A DNA stretch of 64,000 nucleotides from Gerris lacustris (Eukaryota > Arthropoda > Insecta > Hemiptera > Gerridae), in contig CATNVA010000018.1 in the NCBI GenBank assembly GCA_951217055.1, positions 1,054,001 to 1,118,000 on the forward strand. Reading direction: 5' to 3'. The position numbers and the translations under genes are program-made. The notes under the pieces were generated by a model, which was not told the DNA's origin, did no database searches, and saw nothing but the letters and a program-made list of their open reading frames with translations. This document shows, piece after piece, positions 40,701-52,540 of this stretch (position 1 is the stretch's first letter; each line of letters opens with the position of its first letter).

Positions 40701-41020
40701 CTCCTCGGTTTAGTCCCACCGATTCGTTACGACGATCTGACCTCTCAACATTAAATTTATCAGGAAAATAGGAAGACGACGGATGTGACGGGGTGAGCCA
40801 TGTTTCAGTTAGCGCGATTATATCAGCAGTGCTTGTTGAAGCAGATGCATAGAAATCTGATGTTTTCGTACGAAGTCCACGAACGTTTTGATATACTTAA
40901 CAGGTCCAGTTTTGTAAATGAAAGTGTAACTGTGACTGCCCATAACATATATAATATTAATTTTTGTGAAAATAGAACTATATCGGCGAGTGATAAGGTT
41001 AGCAGTTGTGAATAAATTTA
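37751..41020 (-). mobile_element. LINE1: Jockey/CR1-group non-LTR retrotransposon, 5' truncated
   Basis: Minus-strand element with one long ORF2, an AT-rich 3' UTR (38079-37778) and a 3' tail of (AAAT)n at 37751-37777. No ORF1 recognised upstream; the 5' end is not defined. Confidence 0.8.
38080..40896 (-). CDS. LINE1 ORF2: endonuclease-reverse transcriptase
   Basis: About 939 codons, open from after a TAA at 40897-40899. Reading starts at VYQNVRGLRTK, the first conserved block of the APE-like endonuclease, with no ATG before it, so the N terminus is broken. Endonuclease: IIALTETWL (metal-binding Glu), GGGVCL, LGDFNCPNMDW. Reverse transcriptase: SNYRPISICNV, FRPNRSTTTN, YFDFVKAFDRVDH, GVHQGSILGPLLFNIFINDL, and catalytic FADD at about residue 666. 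A Cys-rich RNA-binding tail is not evident. No internal stops. A GTG at 40719 is not a likely start because the fold begins earlier. Confidence 0.9.
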   Translation of the reverse strand, partial: VYQNVRGLRTKTSDFYASASTSTADIIALTETWLTPSHPSSSYFPDKFNVERSDRRNESVGLNRGGGVCLGISRNIQYHRRTDLELELECVWVELKLPNCKPLHVVTIYFPDHLNHEYIESFFENAVNSLPRDSSLIMLGDFNCPNMDWVNFKSLNGLTSDKSDRAEAIINLCHTLNLNNLNTVMNYYGKLLDLTLSNLNSLKVHRLNDFYVAEDLYHPSLSINVPSLHSQHITQPGTSFINYASGDYMGFYRHIASVDWSPCYDSDDVNYCVHNLTDTITNAIHMYIPIKTFKPHKFPNWYSVKLKKLIIKKNYYARKSLKSNYTIYLNYFTIYRRLCKKQFNIDKLAYDRKLENSLKSDPKMFWQHINKARGADCHMVPDLILNGANISDSESKSNLFAEHFRSVFVKSSAYVPDNKPFPPSNNTIPISPPSVSNDQVLEAIKSLKATKSSGSDRIPSFVVKGISAIISPVLTSIFNKSLLSGIYPSLWNSAIIVPIHKSGPLSYISNYRPISICNVFSKVFERVIHSHLTPLVNPMLSPHQHGFRPNRSTTTNLVSFLSNVGPMVAQGQQVDAVYFDFVKAFDRVDHGILLSKLKSLNFHPSLITWFRSYLSNRTCKVRMHLKYSHSYIPSSGVHQGSILGPLLFNIFINDLSCNISSGVRLFADDLRVHRTIFSPLCCSILQTDIDHISAWANSNNMEIHNTKSCFISFTRSKSAINSSYTLNDAPLSKVESIRDLGVILDKKLTFSDHTNDISSKASKLLGLVSNICRGLSLDCFVCLYKSIVRPCVEYAVPVWNNLNQTKSSLIERVQRRFIRLCYFRYFYRQIYYSYLSMCQRLSLEPLYRRRSAFEVLFLLKSLRGQALCDAVLEQVKVLPSDLRAGRFLYIRELSDQNPLVRCVSSVNTLPITSSNIEAISHLHHVLSLFSERLWSAAD

Positions 41021-41868
41021 TATAACCTCAATAATTGACTTTTTTCCTGGTGAAACCGAACATTTCTGAATATGAGATAGTGAAATAGAAATTCGGGTAG
41101 AGCAGTTATGTTCTACTAGTAACAAAGATTTAAAATATTCTTGGAAAACTGGCCAATTGGTTAGGTGTGTAGTGCAGTTTGTTTCTGATTGATTGGTCAA
41201 ATATCAATTAATAGTGCATTTTTTACTTATAAATAACTAAATTCAAACAATAAGAAGCTTCTACTAAAGCGTGAGTACTCATTACTTTTGGTTTAGAGTT
41301 CTCATTAAGAAAAATTTATAAAATTTGGTTTAACCTCTTACATTTCTACAATCACTCAACAAATTAGATCAAGAAAAATCTCAAGTATATCATCCCGGAA
41401 TTCAATGTCAAGGTCGCTGTAGTAGCTCATCTGACTAAACGACCAGCTCTAGTAGGAATTTGACACTCATCCGTTTTATGAGGACGCAAGTTCTAGACTC
41501 AGCCTAGTTAAATTAATTTTATCATTGTTCGCCGTTAGCATTAAATCATAGATTCGAATACACAACTCGACCTTCAAGATGTACATGCCCCAAATGGAAT
41601 ATTAAATAGATATAATTAAAGTAAACATCATAATATTTACTGTAAAGAAAATAAATTAAACTCTTACGCACTCAGTTAAATACACGAACCCGGCAAATTA
41701 AAATATTTTAATTTGACAATTACACTTTACTTATATTACTTTGATCACTAATTTTATAATAAAATAGAATTACCTACGATGTATACACATATTATTTAAA
41801 TATTTCAAATAATCATAGCACTTGGCAAATAACATTATTTACAAAACGCACAACTCAGGCAAAAGATA
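41021..41868. other. AT-rich stretch, possible degenerate tRNA-like SINE
   Basis: Around 41410-41515, GGTCGCTGTAGTAGCTCATC and GTTCTAGACTC are weakly tRNA-like (A and B box positions), but not enough to call. Nothing else seen. Confidence 0.25.
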
Positions 41869-42121
41869 AAAAAAAAAAAAAAAAAAAAAAAAAAACATGG
41901 ACGAACAGAAATTTGTGCAATTGCTAAATCAATTTAAGGATGAAATCAAATCTGAAGTAAAACAAGGGATAAATGAGCTAAAACAAATACAAGAAGAAAA
42001 TAAAGCTTCCATTGAAGATCAGAGAAAGAGAGTCGATTACTTAGAGAAAGAGAACAGGAAAAAAAATATTATCATTCATGGGTGTAAAACAAACGGAAGA
42101 GAATCATTTGAGGAACTAGAA

Positions 42122-44762
42122 CAGTGGCGTAAATAGCGCCCCCGCCTACCCCGCGGCGCGGGGGGGCACCTGCTCTAGGGGGCGCGGAAAAATGTGTAAA
42201 CAAAATATTTAATAATAAAAATTAAAATAAACTCTATGTGGGCGGCATTATTTAAATAAAATTATGTTTGGGAGATAAAAATAAATGAGAGATAAAAGTA
42301 AAAAATAGTTAAAATCAGGGTGAGAATGTTATGAGATGTTATGGTTTAGTTTAGAGCTCAGAGCTTCAAGTTAAATGTCACTATACCTATTTTATTATAT
42401 GGGTAAGTATATCGGACTAATTCTCCCTTCTTCATTTTGGACTGCTAGGAGATCAAAGTGTTTATTACAACTAAAAGTCATCTTATCTAATCTGGTTTTA
42501 GTTGCACTAGATAAGGAAATCTTCCAAACTTAACAAGTCATGCAACAAGTCAGATAACAGGAAACATTTTTGTTTCCGTGTCAGTCTGTCGTAAAAACTA
42601 CTTGTACAATTGTAATGAAATTTGGATGGTGGCTCATTGGTCATCATGACTCATTTAAGTCTAAACCGTATGCCAGAGATGGAATTAGACCTGCTGAGGC
42701 CCGTGTGCAAGATATTTTTTGAGGCCCCCCCCCCCTCCAAGATGACCAAATATTTTTGTCGCCTCTTTTTTCAGGATACACATAAGATTTGTAATAAATT
42801 GCGACAAAAAACATTATTTTATGATAAAAAAAAGTATAAATAAATTGAATTCGTATTTAAATGGACTAAATTTTAGAATATTTTAATCAAAACCGTAAGA
42901 ATCGTTTTCGAGAAATACTTTTTTCATAGTTTTTAAAGATTAGCGCCCCCAAATTTGAAGGTAAAATTAATTTCTCCTCGGGGTATGATTTTTCTGAGGC
43001 TCCAGGAGTGTGCACAGACAGGCGACAGAAATTTTTTAAAAACTACTTTTTTGGACCCAGGGGACCTCAAAATGCGTAAATCCATCAAAATCGAATTTTC
43101 GCGACATTAAAATACTTTCTCTTTATATGGAAAGTAAAAAGAGCAAAAAAATTACGAAAATGAGGAAAAATGTTGCTCTTAATGGTATTTTTTTACATTA
43201 GAATACCCCTATATCCCTTTATGTTAATAGTTATTTAGACACAGGAACATTATACCGAATAGCATATATTCTTAGTCTAAATTACTATTAAGACAAAGGG
43301 ATATTTATTCTAATGTATCTTGGGACAAAGGAATATCACACTTGTGTTTATAATTGTGATCATATCCCTTGGTCCAATCAACTATTAAGATAAAGGAATA
43401 TTAAATATAGAACTTCCCTAGGAAGTCTCAATGTCTTGGGGAAACAAACACACAAACCATTTTGACTTTTGTAGGGCAGACTATTGTTTAGAACCAAGGG
43501 GGTGCTAAAGTAAAAAAGAGCCCTTGTAATTAATACAAAAGAATGGATTTCGAGTTTATGCCTCTAAATAAGAACTCTTTATTTTAATTTTTTTATTAGA
43601 TCCATTATTTTAGCTGTTAGACTTGAGTTGAATACTCATATTTTGAAACTTTAATTCTTGGAGAAAAAATGCCAAGAGTAAAAAGTTCTTATTTTAAGCC
43701 ATAGACTCTAACTTTAGCCTTAAAAATATTTCTTCTATTAACTTTTTCATATTTTAAGTACTGCTGCAGAGCATTTTAGCGCTCAAAGGGCTTAGCATTT
43801 TTTCTGTAAGAGCATTTTAAGTTAACATAGAACCCAGCAAACCGCGTCTTTCTTCCTGCAGTAGATTCCGGAGATATTGAGTGGATCGTGTTGGGTGGCC
43901 CCTGAGTAGGCATATTTTACAAGTTAAAAATTTATAATTGATTTAAAAACTTACTAAAGATAGTTACATTTTGATGAAACATATGCATGATAATACAAAG
44001 CATTAACAGTTTTTTAATAAAATTATTCTTTATTTTTAATTCATTTACTTTTATTTTATTATTTATTTTTTTATAACTGGCCGAGCGGAAGTGAGGCCCC
44101 CCTTACCCCGAGGCCCGTGTGCGGCCGACCCCATGCACACGGCTAGTTCCGGCACTGCCGTATGCGTCTATTTCTTTTTCTTTCACGTACGCACAAGCAT
44201 ACCTACATTAATTTACACCTATAATATCTTCAAAATTACTCATCTGATTTTTATGAAATTTAGATAGTTTGTCGAAAGTAGCCCGCAGATAATTCCAGAT
44301 TATTTTCAAACGTCTGCGCTCATTAAATTTTGCTAAATAGTTACTATATTTATGTAAAAAATCAAAATATTTTGACTGATTTAAAATAAAAACGGGGAAA
44401 AGTAAATAAATTCAACAATAATAAGTTTTAAAAGCATAAAATCAGTTAGTATACACAATAGGACGCGAGGAAGCTTTGTGCTACATTATTTGACAGATAG
44501 ATGTGCATCTGTATATGCGAATAAGATATTCCAGTTCGTCGTCAAGCAAGGAGCAAGGTTGCTAGTTTGTTTTAATCTTATTTATATTATATATTTATAT
44601 TATAATTATACTATTTTTATTAAGAAATAAAAATAACACTATTACTGTACACGAGCATTTAAAAAAATAGAAATAATAATCTGTTGAGAAATCTGTTGGG
44701 GGGGGGGGGGCGCATTTTCAAAAGTGGCGGGGGGGGCGCCGGATATCTTAGTTACGCTACTG
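42122..44762. mobile_element. hAT1: hAT-type element in LINE2 ORF1
   Basis: 2,641 bp with ends CAGTGGCGTAAATAGCGCCC and the inverse of CAGTAGCGTAACTAAG. Both ends have G/C homopolymer runs just inside. Flanked by the 8-bp duplication AACTAGAA (42114-42121 and 44763-44770). No transposase, so non-autonomous. It contains hAT2. Confidence 0.88.
42674..44157. mobile_element. hAT2: hAT-type element nested in hAT1
   Basis: 1,484 bp with ends CAGAGATGGAATTAGACCTG and the inverse of CAGTGCCGGAACTAGCCGTG. The subterminal GAGGCCCGTGTGC is present at both ends. Flanked by the 8-bp duplication CCGTATGC (42666-42673 and 44158-44165). No transposase seen; AT-rich interior. Confidence 0.88.
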
Positions 44763-45265
44763 AACTAGAACAAAAAATTATAGAAATAATAAATACCAAA
44801 ATGAAAGTCAAATTTCAAGACATGGACATAGACTTCGTGAAAAGATTACGACCGACTAAAGAAGGTCAAGATGGCCCTGTGCTACTTGGACTTGTGTCAT
44901 GGAAAAAGAAAATGGACATAGTAAAAAATAGAAACAATCTGAGAGGAACGGATATTTTTTTGAGCGAAGATTATCCACCAGGGGTGCGTGCAAAAAGAAA
45001 ATCCCTAATTAAGGAGACGATAGAAGCCCGGGATGCTGGTAAATATGCAGTTATAAAATATGACACACTCATAATCCGGGATATTACTCCGAAGAGAGGA
45101 TTTAGTCCTTCACGGGAATCGGGAAGTGGAGACAGAAACAAACGAGAGCTTAGCATCACTCCAAATAGTACACCACAAAAGTACACGGACAAGCGAGCCC
45201 GGGTAAATACCAACAATGGTAAAACAACATCAGCATAGCAACCAACAAAACGTTCTTTTGAGTCA

Positions 45266-45865
45266 GTGATTTATACATTTAACAGCAGAACTCTAAGAGA
45301 AGATAGTAAAACACTTGAGCTAATGGAAGAGGTAGAAGGTGTCAAGTGGGTTATTGTAGGTTTAGCGGAAGTCAGAAGGAAAGGCCAAGACCATCTCCAG
45401 ATGAAAGATGGAACAAGTTTTTACTATAACGGAGACGGCAGTACAGGAGGCACAGGTTTCCTGGTAAACCAAAATATCACTCATCAAATTTCTAATTTTA
45501 AAACCTACTCATCACGTATCAGCAAAGTATTATGGACTCAAAAAATAAATAAAAGAAAATACGGTAGAACCAAACTTATTCAGGTTTATGCTCCTACTCT
45601 AAATAGTGAAAACGACGAGATAGAAGCATTCTATAGCAATCTCCAAAAGGCACTTGAAGAAGACAGCTGTAGGAACATAATTGTCATGGGCGACTGGAAT
45701 GCAAAGGTGGGAGAAGGAAAAATTGCACCCTACGTCGGACAGCACGGATTAGGTAAACGGAATACAAGAGGAACCCGCTTAATACAGTTTGCTGAAACCG
45801 ATGCGCTCTACATCACTAGTACATTTTTTAATAATAGAAGTGAAAAAAAAAATGGACTTGGGTGA
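45266..45865 (+). pseudogene. LINE2 APE-like endonuclease, N-terminal part
   Basis: Reads YTFNSRTLREDSKTLELMEE, then WVIVGLAEVRRKGQDH with the metal-binding Glu in AEVRR, GTGFLVN, LIQVYAPT, VMGDWNAKVGEG and the GKRNTRGTRLIQFA block. This is the RTE/BovB-type endonuclease order. It leaves frame in a 10-A run at 45843-45852; the native frame continues at about 45853. Confidence 0.88.
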
Positions 45866-47982
45866 GCCCAGACTGATCCATAAAAAATTAAATAGATTAT
45901 GTATTATCCAGTAAAAAGAACTTCATTATTGACGTAGAAACCAGCAACAGATTCAATATTGGAAGTGATCACAGGCCGTTAAAAATCAAATACAGAGTAG
46001 AAGGAAGAAGAAGAAAAAGTAGAAAGAATCAGTCGATTAGAGAATTAGATTGGAAAGAAATAAAAAACACAGGCTATAGTAACAAAATACAAGGGAAATT
46101 AAAATTAAATAAAACTAAAAACATGAATGTGGAGGAGCTTAGTAAAAATATAAATGAAGTGATAATAGAAACTACTAACGAATTAAGAAATACTATTTCA
46201 TCAAATAAAAATGAAAAACAAGTACCAAAAGAAATAAAAAAATTACTAACTAAGAGACGACGGCTAAAACGAGATGGCAAGGAAAAAATAGCGTTTACTG
46301 TAATATCTAAATTAATTAGATATAAAATAAAGGAATGGACTGAAAAAAGGTTGCTACAAAGATTAGAAGAAGCTATAGACACAGGGACCTCACTAAAGAA
46401 ATGTACGGAAAAGATAGGTGTGAAACAGTGGACAGCTGTGAGAAATGAACAAGATTAAGTTGTGTATGGGGATAAAGAAATAGTAGAGAGTATAACATCG
46501 TTCTATAGAAACCTTTATAAGGGAGGAAAAGGAGAAAGAAATTTAAAATTTAATAATTATGAGGATAAAAGTGATAATGATGAAGACTGGATGATTATGG
46601 AAGAGGAAGTTGAAAATGTAGTGAGAAAACTAAAAAATAATAAAGCCGCCGGACCCGACAGAATCGTTAATGAACAAATAAAAGAGGGGGGTATATATTT
46701 AATAAAAAAATTATGTGAACTATTTAATAAATGCCTGGAAACAGGAACAGTGCCTCAAGCCTGGTTAGAATCTTTAATGATACTCTTACATAAAAAAGGA
46801 GACTCAAAAAGCATAAATAATTATAGACCTATAAACTTACTTAGCATAATTTACAAAATATTTATGAGTGTGATTACCAAAAGAATCGAAGAAAAGGTAG
46901 AGATTAGTGTACAGCAGGTAGGATTCAGGAAAAAATTTAGTACTAACGATGGAATATTAGTTTTACAGCAATTGTTGGAAAGATCTAGAGAATATAACTT
47001 ACCGATTGCAATATTATTTGTTGATTATAAGAAAGCTTTCGACTGCGTTTTTATGGAAAGTATTTTTGAAATGTTAACAGCTAACGGTATAGAGGACAAA
47101 TATGTAAAACTATTATGGTACATTTATAAAGGGGCCACTATCAAGGTTAGGGTAGGTAGAGAAGAAAGAGAAATAAATGTAGGTAGAGGGCTGAGGCAAG
47201 GAGACGTCCCCTCGGCCACTTTGTTTATAGGTGTGTTGAAAAGGGGTTTTAAAAGGCTTAGTTGGGAAAGTAAAGGCTTACTAATTAATGGCGAAAGGCT
47301 TAATTGTATACAATTCGCTGATGACATATGTCTGATCGGGAACTCAGTTGAAGAAATACAAGAAATGATAGTTGAATTAGAAGTAAAAGGAAAAGAAGTA
47401 GGTCTTGAAATAAACATAGAAAAAACTAAATTAATGAAGTTTAATTGTAATTCAAAAGAGACTGTGAAGATAAATGGACTAGAAGTAGAAGTAGTCTAGG
47501 AATTTATATATTTAGGCAGATTAATCGGTATATATGAGAATACCTTGAGAGAGGTATGCAGAAGAATAGCGATAGCATGGCGTACGTTCTACAGAAAATA
47601 AAAGAATATTTAAATCGAGAATCGATAGGAAAAGAAATGTAAACTCTGGAAAAGTACTGTGCTACCTACTATTATTTATGGATGTGAAACATGGGTAATG
47701 ACAAAAAAGGTTTTAAATAAATTACGCGTAACCATGAGGGACATGGAGAGGTATATGATAGGAGTATCGAGAAAGGAAAGGAAAAGAAACGAATGGGTAC
47801 GAAAGAAAACAGGCCTCGAAGATATAGGGATAACAGTCATGCATAGAAAGTGGAAGTGGAGTGGGCATTTAGTAAGAGTGGAAGATGAAAGATGGAAGAA
47901 AACAAAAGTTAAAATAGATAAGATAAGTATTATTATTATGTATACAAGATTTAAAGAGGAAACACTCCCCCCCCCCCCTTGA
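45853..47982 (+). pseudogene. LINE2 endonuclease C-terminus and RTE-like reverse transcriptase
   Basis: One frame with several stops (about 45874, 45889, 46459, 47497 and 47599). Endonuclease end: IGSDHRPLKIKY. RT: NNKAAGPDRI, INNYRPINLLSIIYK, VGFRKKFSTNDGI, LFVDYKKAFDCV, VGRGLRQGDVPSATLF and catalytic FADD in IQFADDICLIG. The VGREEREINVGRGLRQGD context and YGCETWVMTKK with RKWKWSGHLVR after the RT are typical of RTE-like and related LINEs. Too many stops to be functional. Confidence 0.9.
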
Positions 47983-47985
47983 TTC

Positions 47986-48416
47986 CAAAGTATTGCTATT
48001 CCACTTTGAAAAAACCAAAAACAAAATAAAATAACTTGAGGCCCTCTCTTTACCATCTCACAATCTCTCTTAGTAGTTAAAACATTCTATATCTCAAACT
48101 ATTTTTTTTATGAGTTTACTGTTATTTATAATGTTAGAAAAAAGAGACGCCACGTGGTAAGATATTAAAGTGAGTCCTCATGGGTGTCTGAATTGAGAAG
48201 AAGACCTCACCCTTAAGAACTCATCGCGCCTTGAGACCTCCTCCATAAGAACTCTCGGGTATAATGTACGAATGCACCTTGAGGACTCAGAAGGGGTGAG
48301 GGGAGGCCTCATGGGTGTCTTAGTAAACCTGGGAGAACTCCCCCATAAGAACTCACGAAAGAGTCCTTATGGGCGTCTGAATGCCTCAAAAGAGTCCTTA
48401 TGGCGTCCTTAGTAAA

Positions 48417-48418
<2 letters not shown>
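47986..48418. repeat. Degenerate tandem repeats
   Basis: Variants of GAGTCCTTATGGGCGTCTGAA and CCCATAAGAACTC recur five or more times between 48165 and 48415, in both orientations. No gene. Confidence 0.5.

Positions 48419-48500
<82 letters not shown>
48419..48500. repeat. (TA)n microsatellite
   Basis: TA run directly outside the left end of the 48506-53097 inverted-repeat unit. Confidence 0.93.
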
Positions 48501-49261
48501 TATATCAGGGTGTTCCAACTCAACAGGGACACAGAGCAGGGTGTGATTCTATATCAAATTTTCTACCAAAAATGTTATTATTATCACATGTCCTATCGAC
48601 CTTCGTTTTCGAGATATATCGATATATATATAATTTCGATATATTTGTGAATTTTGCAATAAAATGCTCTGTAACTCAAAAACTAATATAGCTACAAAGA
48701 TACGGTCTTCACCGTTTGAAAGTGCATTAAATTCCCTTTAAAAAATTCTAAACATTTTGTCGTGTAGCTCCATTTGAAGTGAGAATACAACCATTAAAAT
48801 TTACTAAAATATTTTATTAAAAATGCCAACAAAAATATGACCCTCCATAACTTTGTTGTTTGCATAGTCAACATATATTTCTGAATAGCTTAAAAACTAC
48901 GCCAACTCATAAGCTTTCTAACGACGTAACATATGCTGTACACTACTGAAAATTATAGAAAAGAAAAGCAAAAATACTGTGAATAATTCGCTAAAAAGTT
49001 GAATATTTTTTGTTAAATAAAAAATTAATTTATTGATTTAATTTTAAATATCGATTTTACTTATCAAAAAAATTAATTTTACTGATTGCAACTGTTACGA
49101 GTTTTTTTTATGATATAGAATAGTAAGAAAATGAGGCTATAAATCTTATTTACTAGAAATAATGGTTTTTAGTGGTCGGTTTTTTTTAATATTTTTTATT
49201 ACATCATGCATTCTTTTGCTTGTTTCTCCCCCCCCCCCCCTTCTTATGTTTTACGTCCTAT

Positions 49262-51797
49262 GCTGATTCAGTGGTATATGTCATATTATGTCTGATATGT
49301 ACTATATTTTTATTAAGATTTGAAATATGAAGGCAAGACATGTGGTTGAAGAAAGAGGTTGCATATTTAGGCCACATAGTTTCAAGTAAGGGTATTAGTA
49401 CTGATCCTGATAAGGTGTCTACTGTCAAAAAATGGCCTACCCCAATTAGTGTAGAAGATGTAAGGTCATTTCTAGGCACAGCATCTTATTATCGTCGATT
49501 TGTAAAGGGTTTTACAGAATATGCTAATCCCCTTTTTAAATTACTGCAAAAAAGAGAAAAATTCAGATGGTCAGATGAATGTGAAAAAGCATTCATTATA
49601 TTGAAAGAAAAACTTTGTTCTACACCTGTCCTTTGTTTTCCTGATCCTACTGTTCAGTTTATTTTAGATACGGATGCCAGTTCTGTAGGGATTGGAGCTG
49701 TCTTGAGCCAGGTTCAGGAGAAAAAGGAACGAGTAGATGCCTATATGAGTCGATCATTGAACAAATCAGAAAAGAGATAGTGTTACAAAAAGAGAGATGC
49801 TTGCTCTTGTAAACGGCATTCGCCATTTTCGTCACTATCTTTATGGTAAAAGTTTTATAGTTCCGACTGATCATAATGCATTAAAGTGGTTGCAAGGATT
49901 TAAAGAACCTGAAGGTCAAGTAGCTCGGTGGTTGGAACTCCTTAGTGATTATCAATTTGTTGTAGAGCACCGTCCAGGGAAGACACATAACAATGCAGAT
50001 GGATTATCTAGGAGGGGTTGGGAGACTAATGTGGGAGAAAATGTCAATGCTGTAGATCAGATAGGGAATAACTTTATAGAAATTAAAAATTTAGTAACAG
50101 CTCAGGAGGCAGATCCAAGTATAAGTCAAATCAAAGTTTGGCTGTCTAGTGGAGAACGACCCTCTTATCAAGAAGTAGCTCCTTTGGGCCCGGAGGTTGT
50201 TTCGTTGTGGGGACAATGGGGTTCTTTACAAATTTTAGATGGGATAGTAGTTAGGAAATTTGAAAATGCCGAAACAGGACAATTGTCGGATCAAGTAGTA
50301 TTACCGAAACAACTTAGGGACCTAGCTTGGCAACAACTGCATGAACTTCCAGTAGGAGGTCATTTAGGATTTCATAAAACTCTGTCAAAATTTAGAAGTA
50401 GGGTTTATTGGCCTGGTATGCAAAATGATATTTTCCTCAAATGTCGATCCTGTATAGAATGTCAAAAGAGGAAAATGCCTAGTAGGACTAAGAAAGCCCC
50501 AATGGGTTCGGTTGCAGTAGGGGAACCATTTCAATGAGTCCAAATGGATATCTTGGGACCACTGCCTATTACTAGGGGAGACAACCGATACATACTTGTT
50601 GTAACAGACCAATTTTCTAAATGGGTTGAGGCTTTCCCTTTGAAAAATATTGAAGCAAGAACTGTTGCCCTTGTTTTCGTAAATGAATTCGTGTGTAGAT
50701 ATGGAGCACCTGAAGAAGTGCATACAGACCAAGGGTGGCAGTTCGAGTCCACATTTTTCAAAAAGATGTGCCAAGTATTGGGTATTTATAAATCAAGGTC
50801 CACGCCCTACCACCCTCAGGCAAATGGACAAGTTGAGAGATATAATCGAACGCTTCTTGCTATGCTTAGTCAATGGGTAAATAAAAACCAAGACAACTGG
50901 GATCAAATTCTTCCTCAAGTTATGTTGGCATATAGAACCAGCCAACACAGCTCAACTAAATTTACTCCACATTATCTTTTGTTTGGGCGAGAAGTCAAAT
51001 TACCTCTAGATGTGACCTACGGACTACCAGGTCTTAAAAATAAACAAGAAGTAGCAGGGCAAACTCAAATGTTGAGGCAAAGCCTAGAGAATGCTCATGA
51101 AACAGTTAGAAAGACTCTTAATCAAGAACATAGAAGGCAAAAGCGGTACTACGACAGAAGTGTTAACTTTATACCATACAAAGTCGGTGACTTAGTTTGG
51201 ATGTTAGATACGAAGCCGACTCCAGGTATCAGTAATAAGCTTAAAAGACCGTGGAAAGGACCATTCAGAACCATCAAGATTATTGACAGTGCAGTGTATA
51301 GGATAGAAAAAGTTGAAGAGGGAACCACCGGTAGAGGGAAAAGATATATAGTTCATTATAATCGGCTAAAGACTTACAATGTAAATGATAATGACCCGTT
51401 GTTGACTGAAAAACAAGACCCAAATACAAAGAGTAAATATTTTAATCAGAATGTTGAGATAACAAATATTATTCAAGGAGAGTATTTACCAACATCGAAC
51501 ACTCCGTACTCGGTGATAGAGGTGACGACTCAGAAACAAAAACCACCTGATCCAGATGAAATATTTGAGGATCCAACTCGTGAAGGCTCTAATGAACAAC
51601 AACAGCCAGATGTGCCTATTATTGAAGAACAGCCATCTACGCCGAATCCTGGTCCGGTTAATGAGTCTACAGAGTCTATACTCGATACACCGATTCAGGA
51701 AGAACTACCTACACCTATGATACCTGTGCAGGTTGTTCCAGAGAGAAGGTATCCTTTAAGAAATAGAAGGCCTCCGGACAGATATTCCCCCGGCTGA
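49262..51797 (+). pseudogene. Ty3/gypsy RT end, RNase H and integrase, 5' truncated
   Basis: Begins in the RT thumb (KKEVAYLGHIVSSKGI), with upstream RT scrambled by frameshift. RNase H: FLGTASYYRRF, LDTDASSVGIGAVL, YCVTKREMLALV spanning a frameshift at about 49785, PTDHNALKWL and RPGKTHNNADGLSRR. Integrase: H-x(3-4)-H zinc finger with CIECQKRK, core Asp in MDILGPLP, HTDQGWQFES and Glu in NGQVERYNR; GPFRTIKI and YPLRNRRPPDRYSP at the C terminus. An in-frame TGA at 50535-50537 sits just before the integrase core. Gag and protease are missing. Confidence 0.93.
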
Positions 51798-51811
51798 CAC
51801 AGGGACGTGTC

Positions 51812-51984
51812 CTCAAAAAGAAGGGGGGCTGTGTAATGTGTCAGTAATTTGTCATAGCTGACATAAAAATATGTCTTTGATAATTATTATTGGATTAATG
51901 TTTGAGTTAATTTTGAGATTTAGAATTGTGCCTAAAATCATAAAATATAATAATATTCAGAAATGAATCCAAGTTTACCAAGTT
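51812..51984 (+). repeat. Gypsy polypurine tract and start of 3' LTR
   Basis: AAAAAGAAGGGGGGC leads into TGTGTAATGTGTCAG at 51830, the expected LTR start 30 bp after the stop codon. The LTR end is not identifiable. Confidence 0.65.
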
Positions 51985-52128
51985 CTTACAGTATATTATG
52001 TTACTAGGCTGTGAAGTGAGTTTTTTCTTTACCGCGGCAATTACATTTACTGTCGAGCGAAGCGAGACAGTAAATATTGCCAAGGTAAAGAAAAAACACT
52101 TCACAGTCGCGTAGCATATGCTATTTTT
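51985..52128. repeat. Palindrome of about 140 bp
   Basis: CTGTGAAGTGAGTTTTTTC at 52009 pairs with the arm ending GAAAAAACACTTCACAG near 52107. Inner pairs are CTTTACC / GGTAAAG and TACTGTC / GACAGTA around GAGCGAAGCGA. Outer bases also pair imperfectly. Confidence 0.8.
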
Positions 52129-52540
52129 TCCGAGGTAGCAGACAATGAAAAAACATGAAATATTAATCACTAATCAATATATAATAATAACAAATATTAG
52201 TACATACTTAAGACTTAAAAAAAGAAACCTTAAAAAGAGGTTACACTATAAGAAAAGATAAATAAAACGCATTGACATCTAGCGGATTTTAATCGTACTA
52301 GAAGCATTTCTACAAAGACTGCAGCGGTACTAACGGAAGTTTTGACAACTACCCGCCGTACATAAAAAATCTTTTAGTTCCTAGGACGTAAAAGATTTTT
52401 TCTTTACAGCTAGGAGTAAAGAAAAGATTTTTTAAGTCCACGTAACGAAAAAATGGATTTTAGCTATGTCTTTTAGGCTCTAAAGTTACTATTTCACAGC
52501 CTACCACGGAAAAAAAATATTACAACTCATCTTAATGACC
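52129..52540. other. No gene recognised
   Basis: AT-rich with repeated AAAGATTTTTT and TAGGA-CGTAAA / AGGAGTAAAG motifs at 52360-52440, partly inverted. Confidence 0.4.

Larger units (their letters stand above)
41897..45238 (+). pseudogene. LINE2 ORF1 protein, split by hAT1
   Basis: Two parts: 41897-42121 and 44771-45238, in one frame across the insertion. ATG at 41897 follows a 27-A run. The N-terminal part is a coiled coil (INELKQIQEENKASIEDQRK) leading into KENRKKNIIIHG, typical of LINE ORF1 RNA-binding proteins. The second part has FVKRLRPTKEGQDGPVLLGL and DIFLSEDYPPGVRAKRKSL, consistent with an RRM-like fold, then a basic Ser-rich tail. The codons at 42122-42136 and 44684-44762 that read into the junctions are transposon sequence. 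Confidence 0.75.
41869..47985 (+). mobile_element. LINE2: RTE-like non-LTR retrotransposon, degenerate, split by hAT1
   Basis: Plus-strand element: a run of about 27 A (41869-41895), ORF1, endonuclease, reverse transcriptase and C-terminal region, ending near a poly-C run at about 47970. ORF1 is interrupted by hAT1. The second ORF carries at least one frameshift and several stops. Confidence 0.8.

Noticed and set aside
41395..41520. Possible tRNA gene
   Set aside because: Only weak A and B box resemblance; no acceptor-stem pairing could be made, so at most a decayed SINE.
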